Source of the DNA: Planctomycetota bacterium | GTDB taxonomy: Bacteria; Planctomycetota; Phycisphaerae; UBA1845; JANYLN01 | DNA: 38,584 bases | Assembly (NCBI GenBank): GCA_025357795.1 | Contig: JANYLN010000251.1 | Location: 1-38,584 of the forward strand | Reading direction: 5' to 3' | Shown: positions 31,201 through 38,584 of the stretch, piece by piece | Layout: every line of letters begins with the position of its first letter | Numbering within the stretch: the first letter of the stretch is position 1 | The notes under the pieces: generated by a model | Databases searched by the model: none | What the model was told of the DNA's origin: nothing | What the model saw: only the letters and a program-made list of their open reading frames with translations | Position numbers and translations under genes: made by a program

Positions 31201-33997
31201 CCGCCGCCGCCGTCTGCCACTCGAGGAGGCGCCGCCGACTGTAGAGCATCCGCCACATCGTCCGCACGGCGGCATCCATGGCCACCATCGCCTCAAACGG
31301 CAGGAACGTCAGCCACAACGCCGTCCGGGCCAGGCGACGGGCGGTGGATTGGCCAACGGCAGTCACATGCACCCACAGCGGAAGCCGGGCCGGGCGCTGC
31401 ATCAACGCGGCCAGGCTTGGTAGCAACTCCGGTACGAACAACAATCCCGCGACCCACAGGGTCCATGTCAGGGGAGCCGGCAGGACAACCCACCCCAGCA
31501 CGAGCAGCATCGTATAGGCGGGTGTCACATAGGCGCGGCGCAGGTTGTCGAAGATCTTCCACCGCCCCAGCGCCGCGATCCATGGACGGCCACGCCGCCC
31601 CGCGGCATCCGAGATCGTCGCGCCCAACCACGGGGCGATCTGCCAGTCGCCGCGCATCCAGCGGTGACGGCGGCTGACATCAGCCAGGTACCGCGAGGGG
31701 GAGTCCTCCAGCAGTTCCACGTCGTTGCACTGGCCGGAACGCGCGTAGCACGATTCCAGGAGATCGTGGCTGAGCACGGTATTGTCGGGAAATCGCCCGT
31801 CCAGCAGCCGGCGAAAAGCCCACACGTCATAGATGCCCTTGCCAATGTAGGACGCCTCGCCGAACAGGTCCTGGTACAGGTCCGACACGACGCGCGTGTA
31901 AGGATCGAGGCCCACCTCGCCCGCCAGCAGACGGGAATAGCGGCTCCGCTGCGCGCTGCGGAGCGAGATGCCGATGCGCGGCTGGAGGATTGCATAACCA
32001 CGGACCAGGCGCCGGCCGCAGGTATCCATCATCGGGCGGTTCAGCGGGTGGGCGGCGGCCCCCACCAGTCTCCAGCCGGCCCCCCACGGCAGGTCCGTGT
32101 CGGTGTCCAGCGTAATGACGTAACGGATCGATGGCAACTCCGATGTGTCGCCGACGATCCTGCTGAAGCGATCGCGTCCCTCCCCGCGAAGCAGTTCGTT
32201 GAAATCCTCCAGCTTGCCGCGTTTGCGCTCGCGGCCCATCCAGCACCCCTCCTGCGAGTTGAAGAGCCGGGGCCGGTGGAACAGGAAGAATCGTCCGTGC
32301 GTACCGTTGCCGTACTTGCCGTTCAGTTCTTCGACCCCGGCCGCTGCCAACCGGAGCAGGTTGTCATCCCCCTCGACGTGCTGCCTGTCGGCGTCCCCGA
32401 AATCCGTCAGCAATGCGAACCACAGGTTCGGATCGCGGTTGGCCAGGTAGCGAAGTTCCAGGGCCTCTACAATCTCCGTGATTCGCCGCCGCCCCGTCAA
32501 GAGCGTCGGTACGACGACCATCGTGCGGCACTGGTCGGGGATGCCATGCTCAAAGTCCATCCGGGGCAGCGCCCGCGGCGTGCGGACGGTGGAGGCGTAC
32601 CAATTGACAATCGCCACCGCGCACTGCGATGCCGCCAGCGCAGCGCATAGCGCCAGGATCGGCCTCGCCCATCCTGGGCCCTGCATGGCTTGCATAACCA
32701 GGGGAGCGGCGACGGCCGCTGTCAACAGCGAGACAGGACCGAGGTAGGTGAGAAGCTTCAGTCCCCGCAGCGGCCGACGGGGCGAGAGCCGCGCAACAGG
32801 GTGTCCGCGCAACGCCCGCTCCAGATGCCGCTTGCCTTCATCGACGAGCAGGTATCCCACGTGGGCCGCGACATCTTCGCTCTGCGCGACGTATTGCCGC
32901 GCGGCCAGCGACACCGCCGTCCGGGCCACTTCCTCTTCGTCGATGCCCCGCCGCCGGGCCAGGGCCTCAACCACGTGTCGGTACTCGTCGCGCGTACTGA
33001 AATCCATCTGACCATACACGCCCGCCGGCTCGGCTCGCAGGATCTTCTCCGTCTGGCTATGCGTCTCGACAAACTCGTGCCACTCGGTGGCGTTGACAAA
33101 GCGCAGGCTGGCGATGCTGTTGGCCATCGATGCCTGGTCCGCCGCCTGGCTCTGGCTCTCGGCGCGAACGACTTCCTCGATCGTCTGCCCTTGCTCGGCC
33201 AGGCGGTGTTCCAGCCACGCCAGGACGAAAGCGGTCGTCGGCCCGTGCCCTTGAAGAGCCTGGGTGAACTGTGCGACGAACGCCGTCGACAGGGGGGGGT
33301 TTTCGCGCACCATGTCCGCCAGCACCACAATGACGGCGCTTTCATGCCTCTGGCCGGATTCCTTGATCCGCTTCGCCCACTCCAGGGCGCGGTCTCGATG
33401 TGCCCGCTGCCAGCTGACGCTCACGGCGACGCGGCGCAGGTTCTCGATCAGGGCCAGGCGCAGCATGATGGCAACCGACCACAACTCCCCCAGGATCAGA
33501 TGCGTGACGGACTGGTAAGCGGCGATATAGCGAGCCAGGGCCTCACCATCCACGCGGCCGTCCACGTGCCGGATGAGTTGCAGGATGATGTCGTAGATGC
33601 GGGGAAGACCCGTCGGGTCGCTGCCCTTGAGCCGGGGCAACTGACGGCTGTATCCCGGCGGAAAATGCCTCCGGGCCAGATGAACCTGCTCCTCAACGAG
33701 GTAGTGATTGTCCAGGAGCCACTCGGCGGCCGGTGTGAGCCGCCGTCCGGCGGCGTGCGCCTCGGACATCAGGTCGTGGCAGCGGGCGATTACTCGCTCC
33801 GATTCGGCCAGCCGCTTCAGAAGGTGATCCCTGCCACGATGGCGACCCGTCTCATGAGCCGCTGCCAGACTTTTGGCATGTACCTCCAACTGCTCGATCG
33901 TGAACATCGCCCCGCGCAGTGGCGGTTCGGTTGCGCTGGCCGGGTACAAGTTGTCCGCCCAGCGGTTGGTGTCCGCCCGCCTGAACGGACTTCGCAT
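25241..33997 (-). CDS. Cyclic beta-1,2-glucan synthase-like protein (GT84 / glucoamylase-like / GH94)
   Basis: ~2918 aa from ATG 33997 (GGAG upstream). GT: YVITLDTDTDLPWGAGWRLVGAAAHPLNRP. Glucoamylase-like: GISESCYN...AFMAHHQGMSLLAMG. GH94: GSGDWNDGMNRVGHLGQGESVWLAFFLHHVL. Multi-TM segments between. Confidence 0.9.
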   Translation of the reverse strand: MRSPFRRADTNRWADNLYPASATEPPLRGAMFTIEQLEVHAKSLAAAHETGRHRGRDHLLKRLAESERVIARCHDLMSEAHAAGRRLTPAAEWLLDNHYLVEEQVHLARRHFPPGYSRQLPRLKGSDPTGLPRIYDIILQLIRHVDGRVDGEALARYIAAYQSVTHLILGELWSVAIMLRLALIENLRRVAVSVSWQRAHRDRALEWAKRIKESGQRHESAVIVVLADMVRENPPLSTAFVAQFTQALQGHGPTTAFVLAWLEHRLAEQGQTIEEVVRAESQSQAADQASMANSIASLRFVNATEWHEFVETHSQTEKILRAEPAGVYGQMDFSTRDEYRHVVEALARRRGIDEEEVARTAVSLAARQYVAQSEDVAAHVGYLLVDEGKRHLERALRGHPVARLSPRRPLRGLKLLTYLGPVSLLTAAVAAPLVMQAMQGPGWARPILALCAALAASQCAVAIVNWYASTVRTPRALPRMDFEHGIPDQCRTMVVVPTLLTGRRRITEIVEALELRYLANRDPNLWFALLTDFGDADRQHVEGDDNLLRLAAAGVEELNGKYGNGTHGRFFLFHRPRLFNSQEGCWMGRERKRGKLEDFNELLRGEGRDRFSRIVGDTSELPSIRYVITLDTDTDLPWGAGWRLVGAAAHPLNRPMMDTCGRRLVRGYAILQPRIGISLRSAQRSRYSRLLAGEVGLDPYTRVVSDLYQDLFGEASYIGKGIYDVWAFRRLLDGRFPDNTVLSHDLLESCYARSGQCNDVELLEDSPSRYLADVSRRHRWMRGDWQIAPWLGATISDAAGRRGRPWIAALGRWKIFDNLRRAYVTPAYTMLLVLGWVVLPAPLTWTLWVAGLLFVPELLPSLAALMQRPARLPLWVHVTAVGQSTARRLARTALWLTFLPFEAMVAMDAAVRTMWRMLYSRRRLLEWQTAAAAESGAVEGLLDILQRMWVGPALAVGAAGLLVVIGAPFGSVSAAAVLLLWFLSPLVAWWVSLPLRSGVRPLNSHDVGFLRRTARLTWRYFEEFVGPQDNWLPPDNFQEHPAHRVAHRTSPTNMGLALLSNLAAHDLGYLSGGQLLDRTAQALESMEQLERYRGHFYNWYDTCTRKPLRPLYVSSVDSGNLAGHLRVLRSGLLELRGAPALPAEARDGLRDTFGLLTEQVSLAPAVRLRTADDPPANGDRSAMESVNQLLQHEAHGLAATVAWLRELCTAATRLAGSFDGQRHPEAAWWAQAFDRQARGFLDDLTVMAPWLTAGTESLDSDAERLLADMDHVSSLEELGRLAQQATEVLAAKPATNGRQRLGDVFLAGAQRIGSHIRQLEVLAERCTGLADADFSFLYDKSRKLLSIGYWVADRRLDNGFYDLLASEARLASYVAIASGQLPFDHWFALGRRLTTVRSTQTLLSWSGSMFEYLMPLLVMPDFQSTLLDQTCRAAVVRQIDYGRRRGVPWGISESCYNLTDAEGNYQYHAFGVPGLGLQRGLSDDVVVAPYASTLALLVDPQRACKNLRRMAREACIGPYGFYEAIDFTPARLPAGQPRAIIQAFMAHHQGMSLLAMGHAVLGPRMRRRFLGNPDLRAASLLLQERIPKAIAMMHPYAREAQVSRRREDKVTEPAMRVFTNPNPPVPEVHLLSNGRYHVMVSAAGGGYSRWNDLALTRWREDPTSESCGVFCYIHDRQTSRYWSNAFQPTLRAGSRYEAIFTQGRAEFRRQDDHVETHTEIAVSPEDDLEIRRIKLTNRSAAARGLVVTGYAEVVLAPGVTDELHRVFSNLFVQTEILPEHCAILATRRPRSPQEQPPWMFCILQAAGGETNTCSFETDRGRFIGRGRSTRQPAAMDDWSPLSGTTGPVLDPCMAVRRTVELPVDQSAQVDLIIGAAPTRQAAMALITKYQDHRMADRVFEVAATHSQAILGHLGASEAQAQHFGQLASGVIYANGACRAASSILRRNRKGQSGLWGYAISGDLPIVLLRVRDADNLRLVWDLLTAHAYWRMKGLLTDLVIWNEDVSGYRQTLNDQIMGLISAGTEAQLVDKPGGVLVRHVDHFPEEDRVLLQAVARIVIRDTDGLLEQQLDRWREASVPPNGLLLTPSRVALLQGNGQFPPKRDLIFSNGTGGFTPDGREYIVELPPGRQTPAPWVNVIANPRLGTVVSESGSAYTWFGNSQLYRLTPWSNDPVSDPSGEAIYVRDDRSGRFFSPTPSPCPGRTPYVSRHGFGYSIFEHAEDGLESTLTTYVAADAPVKFLALKLRNVSGLSRTISIFASADLVLGDLRSRQAMHILTEREPLTGAILARNSYNSESPDTVAFFDCSETVRSVSGDRAEFLGRNGDPANPAALRLRRMSGRLGPGMDPCAAMQVRVDLAEGAQREIVFILGAGSSAAEAISLIQRYRGVGAARVALQEVWQFWNDKLGVLYAETPDPALNVLMNGWLPYQVLSCRMWGRSGFYQSGGAYGFRDQLQDCLALLHEMPDLTRQHLLRSAQRQFAKGDVQHWWHPPDGRGVRTSCSDDYLWLAYATCRYVAFTGDTGVLDEKIPYLTGRPLKDGEESYYDIPGRSDQAGTLYEHCTRAIVNGLKFGSHGLPLMGSGDWNDGMNRVGHLGQGESVWLAFFLHHVLSQFAALADRKGDSPFAERCLTTARQLAASIEEHAWDGQWYRRAYFDSGEPLGSHQNPECRIDSLPQSWATICGLGEPERRRQALDAVWDQLVRPDLQIIQLFTPPFDQSALEPGYIKGYLPGVRENGGQYTHAAVWAAMAFALAGRKDQASSLVSMLNPINHALDPQAVERYKVEPYVLAADVYSQPAHAGRGGWTWYTGSAAWFYRLFHEVILGIDRQVDVLHFRPRVPASWSQFKVHYRYYQTFYHIVFRQDPAHCGPARLTLDDQLQLQGTLQLVNDQREHAVELVFGPSAAESPSLAMSIPAN

Positions 33998-34095
33998 CCT
34001 GACAGCTCCAATGATTGCCCTATGAATTCCACGTCTCAGCGCACACCGCCTTGCGATACCGGAAGGCCCGCTCACGGATCAGATGTCCGTTCGAT

Positions 34096-34308
34096 CTATC
34101 GGACAGATTTCTGGACGTCCTTGCCGGCCTGTTCCACAGACTTCCCCGCATTCTGTACTGCCTTATCGACGGCCTCGCCCGCGTTGTGTGCGGCCTTGTC
34201 GACCGCCTCGCCTGCCTTCTGACCAGAGTCCTTCTTCTTGCATCCACACAAACCGGTTGCCAGGACAACCGCCAATCCCATCATCATAAGTCGCCCTGCA
34301 AATTGCAT
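34096..34308 (-). CDS. Small lipoprotein with amphipathic ~11-residue repeats
   Basis: MQFAGRLMMMGLAVVLATGLCGCKKKDSGQKAGEAVDKAAHNAGEAVDKAVQNAGKSVEQAGKDVQKSVR; signal peptide with lipobox-like GLCGC; internal ATG has SD GGAG. Confidence 0.75.
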   Translation of the reverse strand: MQFAGRLMMMGLAVVLATGLCGCKKKDSGQKAGEAVDKAAHNAGEAVDKAVQNAGKSVEQAGKDVQKSVR

Positions 34309-34405
34309 ATGCGTCTCCGTGTCTTCCCGTGTTCGCGGTGAAACTTGTGTAGAGTCACCATCTATATTCTCGCCACTCCGGATCAGCGCGTAACCCACGT
34401 TGAAC

Positions 34406-34855
34406 TCATGCCGAATGTCCAGGAGTTCCTTCGTCGTCGCTGGCGATGATATTGCCGGGCGAGACCTGGGGAGCGTGACCCTGTGCGGCATGTCGGGCCT
34501 CGCACTGACGAGTCTCGGCCGTCGACATCGCGATCAGTCGGAGCGTCTCATTTCCTCGCGTGATCGAGTCGTCCAGGTGGAAACGCAGCATCGGAACCTG
34601 CCGGATCGCCATGGCGTCAGCCACCATGGACTGGATGCGTCCTTGCGCCGACTCCAGACCGCGGAGGGTCGCGGCCGCCTCCAACGCCTCGCCCATGACG
34701 CTCACGTACACATCGGCGTGCGCCAGGTCCTCGCTCACCCGGACGCGCGTGACACTCGCCAGGTGAGAGATCCGTGGGTCGGACAGCCGCGAGATGATAG
34801 CCTCGCCGATGATTCTTCGCACAATCGTGGCGATTCGCTCCGGTCTGTATCGCAT
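34406..34855 (-). CDS. rbfA: Ribosome-binding factor A homolog
   Basis: MRYRPERIATIVRRIIGEAIISRLSDPRISHLASVTRVRVSEDLAHADVYVSVMG...VPMLRFHLDDSITRGNETLRLI. Confidence 0.8.
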   Translation of the reverse strand: MRYRPERIATIVRRIIGEAIISRLSDPRISHLASVTRVRVSEDLAHADVYVSVMGEALEAAATLRGLESAQGRIQSMVADAMAIRQVPMLRFHLDDSITRGNETLRLIAMSTAETRQCEARHAAQGHAPQVSPGNIIASDDEGTPGHSA

Positions 34856-34980
34856 TGGGAGTCTCCTCTATGACTTTCGCCCACAATCATCGTGGGCCGT
34901 TACCTATGCTTCCGCCTGGAAGGCAGGATCCGCAACAGCCCTGCCGTTCCAGGCGTCGCATCACAGCCATCGTGCCCGGC

Positions 34981-35526
34981 TCAATCCTTGTCCTTATCGC
35001 TGGCCGTCTTGAGCCCGCCGTCCTTCAGCCACTTGTCCAGCGCCTTACCGACGCCCTCGGACAGGTTTCTCGCACCGCTCGACGACGTCGCCTTGGAGCG
35101 CCCGACCAGCTGGGCCGCCGCAACGACATTACCACTTGCGTCGGTCAGCTTCGCGCGAACGACCACTTCCTCCAGCGGGCCGATCGCCGTGTCCACCGTG
35201 CTGCTGGATTCATAGTGGACGATCTGGGCGGACAACTTGAGCCCGGGCTGCCCTTCGGTCATCAGGCCTCTCTTTTGGGCAGCGACCGCCAACTCCATTC
35301 CGATCATGGCGGGCATCTCCGAAGGCGTTTGCAAGCCGGGCGCAACGGTGATCCTTTCGATGGTCAGAGCTTTGTAAGTCGCAAGGTGCGGAGTCATGCC
35401 AATCACAACCACCTTGCCAGAGGCGCCCCTGGCCTCGCCCACTCCCTCCGAAATGAGGCGTCCGCACCCGAGGGACAGGATGCTCAGCGCCACAGCCGTC
35501 AGCGTCATAATCACAGTCCTAGCCAT
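34981..35526 (-). CDS. Putative lipoprotein (possibly DUF4410-like)
   Basis: MARTVIMTLTAVALSILSLGCGRLISEGVGEARG...VVRAKLTDASGNVVAAAQLVG; lipobox LSLGC; SD AAGGAG. Confidence 0.6.
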   Translation of the reverse strand: MARTVIMTLTAVALSILSLGCGRLISEGVGEARGASGKVVVIGMTPHLATYKALTIERITVAPGLQTPSEMPAMIGMELAVAAQKRGLMTEGQPGLKLSAQIVHYESSSTVDTAIGPLEEVVVRAKLTDASGNVVAAAQLVGRSKATSSSGARNLSEGVGKALDKWLKDGGLKTASDKDKD

Positions 35527-35626
35527 TGGTCGTCTCCTTATGCCCGCACCCGCGATGGGTGGGGTGCACCTGTTCGTAGCCTGTGGCCGCACAAGACGCA
35601 GTCACGCGCTGTCTTACCACCGGTGA

Positions 35627-35782
35627 CTAGATGCGCCCCAGGAGCAGCAGGATAATCAGAATCAGCAACACCAATCCAAGCCCGCCGCTCGGGTAGTACC
35701 CCCAGCTCTTGCTGTGAGGCCATGTAGGGGCCGCACCCACAAGCATCAGAATCAAGATGACGATCAAAATAGTGCCTAGCAT
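35627..35782 (-). CDS. DUF3309-type small membrane protein
   Basis: MLGTILIVILILMLVGAAPTWPHSKSWGYYPSGGLGLVLLILIILLLLGRI. Confidence 0.85.
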   Translation of the reverse strand: MLGTILIVILILMLVGAAPTWPHSKSWGYYPSGGLGLVLLILIILLLLGRI

Positions 35783-35837
35783 GTCAGTTCTCCTTTTAGA
35801 AAAACACCGCATGAACAGAGTGCTCTGATGGGGCGTT

Positions 35838-37724
35838 TCACTGGTACGCCCCTTCCATGACAGTCTGACCGCCTTCCGGTTGCACCTGCTTTTCAGGCTC
35901 CGGCAAGAGCGGCCGGGAACGTAGCCCGATCCGCTCTTGCGCGTCTGCTAACGTCCCGACAACATGAGCGGATGGGCCGCACCCGATACGCTCTTTCGCC
36001 TTGTTCAGGTCACCTTTGGCGTTCCACAAACCCACAACCAGATTCAGTTGCGGGAATCGACTACGAAGACGCTTGCACAGGTACCGCGCATGCATCACGG
36101 CGGCAGGAGGCGTGGCGGAAATGCAAACCACATCAGCTTTGTGCTGTTCGACAAGATCCATCATCTCGCTGCCCGGGGCCGTCACGGAGACGGTGTGCAC
36201 CTGGCATCCCCCTATCTCCAACAATTGGGCCAGCATCATTCCGGCGATCTCATCGGCCTCGTCGTAAGCGGGCAGGCAGAGGATGCAACGCTTCGCCGCG
36301 CCGGTCAAAGGGGCGAGAGCGGCATCGCCGTCTGCCTCTTTCGTCACCGCGGCATCCTCTTTCGCCTGCATTGCCTGCCAGCGCTCGCCCAGATCTTCAA
36401 TTGACACCCTCAAACTCTGGAAGATGAACTGGTGCCTGCCCTCGTCGAGCTCGTCGCGATGCCAATGAATCTCGGCCAGGGCCAGCGCCGGGACGAGCAC
36501 CGTGTCATAGACTTGGACGAGGGTCATGTGCTCAAGATATTCCTCGACCACTTCGGCCGCCTCCTCTTGATCTCCCGCCAGGAGCCGCTGATAGACGCGC
36601 GTCCTGGGCTCAAACACCGGCTCATTCCCCAGCAGAGTGTCCAGGAAGGATAGTTGGGGAACGTGCTTGCCGATCACCAGGAGACACACGGTCAACGGGG
36701 TCGCCACAAGCAGCCCTACAGGCCCCCATAACCATGTCCAGAAGACAGCCGCTACCAGGACCGCCACGGGCGAAACCCCGGTCTTCTTGCCATATAGCCA
36801 CGGCTCCATGACGTTGCTGATGAAAAGCTCCAGGACCACGAACAGCCCAAGCGTCAGGAGGGGCGCCGCCCAGCCCGTCGAGATTGCCATGGACAGACCG
36901 ATCGGTGCCGCCGCGGCAATCCCCACTCCGATGTATGGAATGAACCTCATGGCCGTGGCCAGGATCCCCCACAGGATGGCGTTGGGCACGCCGATGAAGT
37001 AAAGCCCGATGGCGACGGGAACGCCAAGAGTAATATTGATGAACAATTGCACCAGGAGGTAGCGACTGACCCGCGTGGCGGCGTCTTCCAGCGTCTGGGT
37101 GGTCATGGTCAGCTGGCCTCGTCCAACCAGGCGGATGAAGCGATCGCGCAAGTCCTCCCGTCGGACCAGGAAGAACATCACGAGAACGATGACGATGCCG
37201 GCCGATCCCAACACATCGAGGGCTGAGCCGAACATTCCAGAAATGACTTCTAGTGGACTCGGCGGCCAGGGGATCACGCGAACCGGGAAGGGCTGTTCCT
37301 CGCGCCCGTTGAGCTCTTCGGCCGGCACTGATTGCGAGAGATTCTGGCCAATGTCCTGGCTTGTTCTTCTGACCTTGCTCAGCACCGTGCTTAGATACTC
37401 ATTCACCGAATGTAGTTTCGTTTGGATATTCTTCTGGTACGCAGGCATGTTGGGTGCCAGGTTGCCAATTTGAACCACGGCGGTCCATGCCACGGCGCCC
37501 AGCACCGCGAAGCCCAGGGTGGCCGTAACCAACACGGCCGGGACACGCCTCAGCTTCCGCCGCTCCAACCAGTCACAGGCCGGGGTCAGCAAGAAGCTCA
37601 GCAGCACGGCCAGCGTCAACGGAACCAGCACACCCTTGGCCAGGTAAAAGGCCGCAATAACCACGGCGATGGACGCCAGCGTCAACATCCACGATGACTT
37701 GGCGAAATGGTCCGGGGTTGTCAT
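35838..37724 (-). CDS. AI-2E family (DUF20/UPF0118) permease with C-terminal B12-binding-like domain
   Basis: Multi-TM permease with RFIPYIGVGIAA and WGPVGLLVATPLTVCL, then VYQRLLAGDQEEAAEVVEEYLEH...ALAEIHWHRDELDEGRHQFIFQSLR and CILCLPAYDEADEIAGMMLAQLLEIGGCQVH; ATG 37724 with GGAGAGG. Confidence 0.85.
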   Translation of the reverse strand: MTTPDHFAKSSWMLTLASIAVVIAAFYLAKGVLVPLTLAVLLSFLLTPACDWLERRKLRRVPAVLVTATLGFAVLGAVAWTAVVQIGNLAPNMPAYQKNIQTKLHSVNEYLSTVLSKVRRTSQDIGQNLSQSVPAEELNGREEQPFPVRVIPWPPSPLEVISGMFGSALDVLGSAGIVIVLVMFFLVRREDLRDRFIRLVGRGQLTMTTQTLEDAATRVSRYLLVQLFINITLGVPVAIGLYFIGVPNAILWGILATAMRFIPYIGVGIAAAAPIGLSMAISTGWAAPLLTLGLFVVLELFISNVMEPWLYGKKTGVSPVAVLVAAVFWTWLWGPVGLLVATPLTVCLLVIGKHVPQLSFLDTLLGNEPVFEPRTRVYQRLLAGDQEEAAEVVEEYLEHMTLVQVYDTVLVPALALAEIHWHRDELDEGRHQFIFQSLRVSIEDLGERWQAMQAKEDAAVTKEADGDAALAPLTGAAKRCILCLPAYDEADEIAGMMLAQLLEIGGCQVHTVSVTAPGSEMMDLVEQHKADVVCISATPPAAVMHARYLCKRLRSRFPQLNLVVGLWNAKGDLNKAKERIGCGPSAHVVGTLADAQERIGLRSRPLLPEPEKQVQPEGGQTVMEGAYQ

Positions 37725-37806
37725 GCGATCCTCTCCGACGATTCTCATGAGCCGCCGCGGCTACACAGGCGGCCGACGACAGGCCCGGGGGCGGCCGAAG
37801 CCGCGG

Positions 37807-38049
37807 TCAGCGCTTCCACAAGCGGCCAAGCAGCAAGCCGACACCTGCCGCGATCAGTACGGACTTGAGCGGCTGTTCCCGGATGAATTGGTCGAAGGTG
37901 CGCTCTACCTGGCGTACTTTGTCTCGCCCGCGTTCACAACAGGCAGAGGCATTCTCCTGCAATTGTCCGAGCGTCTCCTTCGCAGTATCCGCTGCAATGT
38001 CGCCCATGTCCTTAAGACCTTTGCTTACAGAATCACTGACGGTAACCAT
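37807..38049 (-). CDS. DUF883 / ElaB-YqjD-like membrane-anchored protein
   Basis: 80 aa; coiled-coil plus C-terminal anchor REQPLKSVLIAAGVGLLLGRLWKR. Confidence 0.8.
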   Translation of the reverse strand: MVTVSDSVSKGLKDMGDIAADTAKETLGQLQENASACCERGRDKVRQVERTFDQFIREQPLKSVLIAAGVGLLLGRLWKR

Positions 38050-38108
38050 AACGTTCCTTTCGCACGAGCGAGTGACCTCGTTTCGCGTCCCCTATTTACC
38101 AGGTGGCT

Positions 38109-38258
38109 CTACAACACTCTGCGTCCCTGAATCAGGCGGACGACCACAACGATCAGAGCCACCACCAGCAGGATATGGACCAACCCGCCGACCGTGTAGG
38201 AAGTGACTATTCCGAGCAACCACATCAGCAGAAGAATGAGCACAATAGTCCACAGCAT
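38109..38258 (-). CDS. lmo0937-family small membrane protein
   Basis: MLWTIVLILLLMWLLGIVTSYTVGGLVHILLVVALIVVVVRLIQGRRVL; SD AAGGA upstream. Confidence 0.8.
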   Translation of the reverse strand: MLWTIVLILLLMWLLGIVTSYTVGGLVHILLVVALIVVVVRLIQGRRVL

Positions 38259-38367
38259 CGTAATGTTCCTTTTCATGGTGTTGCACCGTGCATCGCACGG
38301 TGGGCGAGCCGGCGACGGGCATGATGCCGCCCGCCGCCGGCTCCACTTCGAACGCATCGCCCGGAGA

Positions 38368-38584
38368 CTACGGAGCGACAACCTTCACCTTGAAGTCCAC
38401 GGAGGTCGGCTCCCCGGTGGCCGGTGTCCCCTCTACATAGATCCGATACTCCCCGAGGGCAGCGTCCTTGGCCGCCGCAATCCGGAGCTGCACATCAGGC
38501 TTGTCACCGGCCTTGACCCAAACGCTGGTCGGTTCAACGCTGATACCCTTGGACGCTTTGATCTGCAGCTTCACGTCCCGCTTG
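38368..38584 (-). CDS. C-terminal Ig-like domain fragment of a larger protein (5' end outside window)
   Basis: KRDVKLQIKASKGISVEPTSVWVKAGDKPDVQLRIAAAKDAALGEYRIYVEGTPATGEPTSVDFKVKVVAP*; open frame to the window edge. Confidence 0.6.
   Translation of the reverse strand, partial: KRDVKLQIKASKGISVEPTSVWVKAGDKPDVQLRIAAAKDAALGEYRIYVEGTPATGEPTSVDFKVKVVAP

Overview
The window is a GC-rich bacterial chromosome segment. Gene content and order suggest a planctomycete-like host, but this is inference. From left to right it contains: (i) a thiamine thiazole cluster, thiG (partial)-thiH-thiS; (ii) a large orphan CheB-CheR-PAS-histidine kinase fusion; (iii) a minus-strand information-processing supra-operon, tRNA-Gln/glmU-prs-rplY-pth-rpsF-ssb-rpsR-rplI-dnaB; (iv) rpmE and prfA; (v) a TIM-barrel sugar isomerase/epimerase; (vi) a complete kdp potassium-uptake locus, small ORF-kdpF-kdpA-[cryptic gene]-kdpB-kdpC-kdpD-kdpE; (vii) convergent to kdp, a ~2,900-aa cyclic beta-1,2-glucan synthase-like gene; (viii) a minus-strand set of small envelope/stress proteins (repeat lipoprotein, DUF3309, DUF883-like, lmo0937-like), an RbfA homolog and an AI-2E-type permease fused to a B12-binding-like domain. 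I saw no CRISPR array, IS element, prophage or rRNA. The strongest possibly undescribed signals are: a hidden ~129-aa membrane-protein gene between kdpA and kdpB, with a good SD and an ATGA overlap with kdpB, recovered only by skipping one G in each of two G-runs; a 29-aa single-TM ORF upstream of kdpF; a dispersed intergenic repeat whose first bases are the TAG stop codon of the upstream gene at both sites, one copy lacking half of a hairpin; a 62-codon glycosidase remnant; four GTCGTGACA repeats before the CheB/R kinase; and a 93-nt T-free tract between thiG and thiH.
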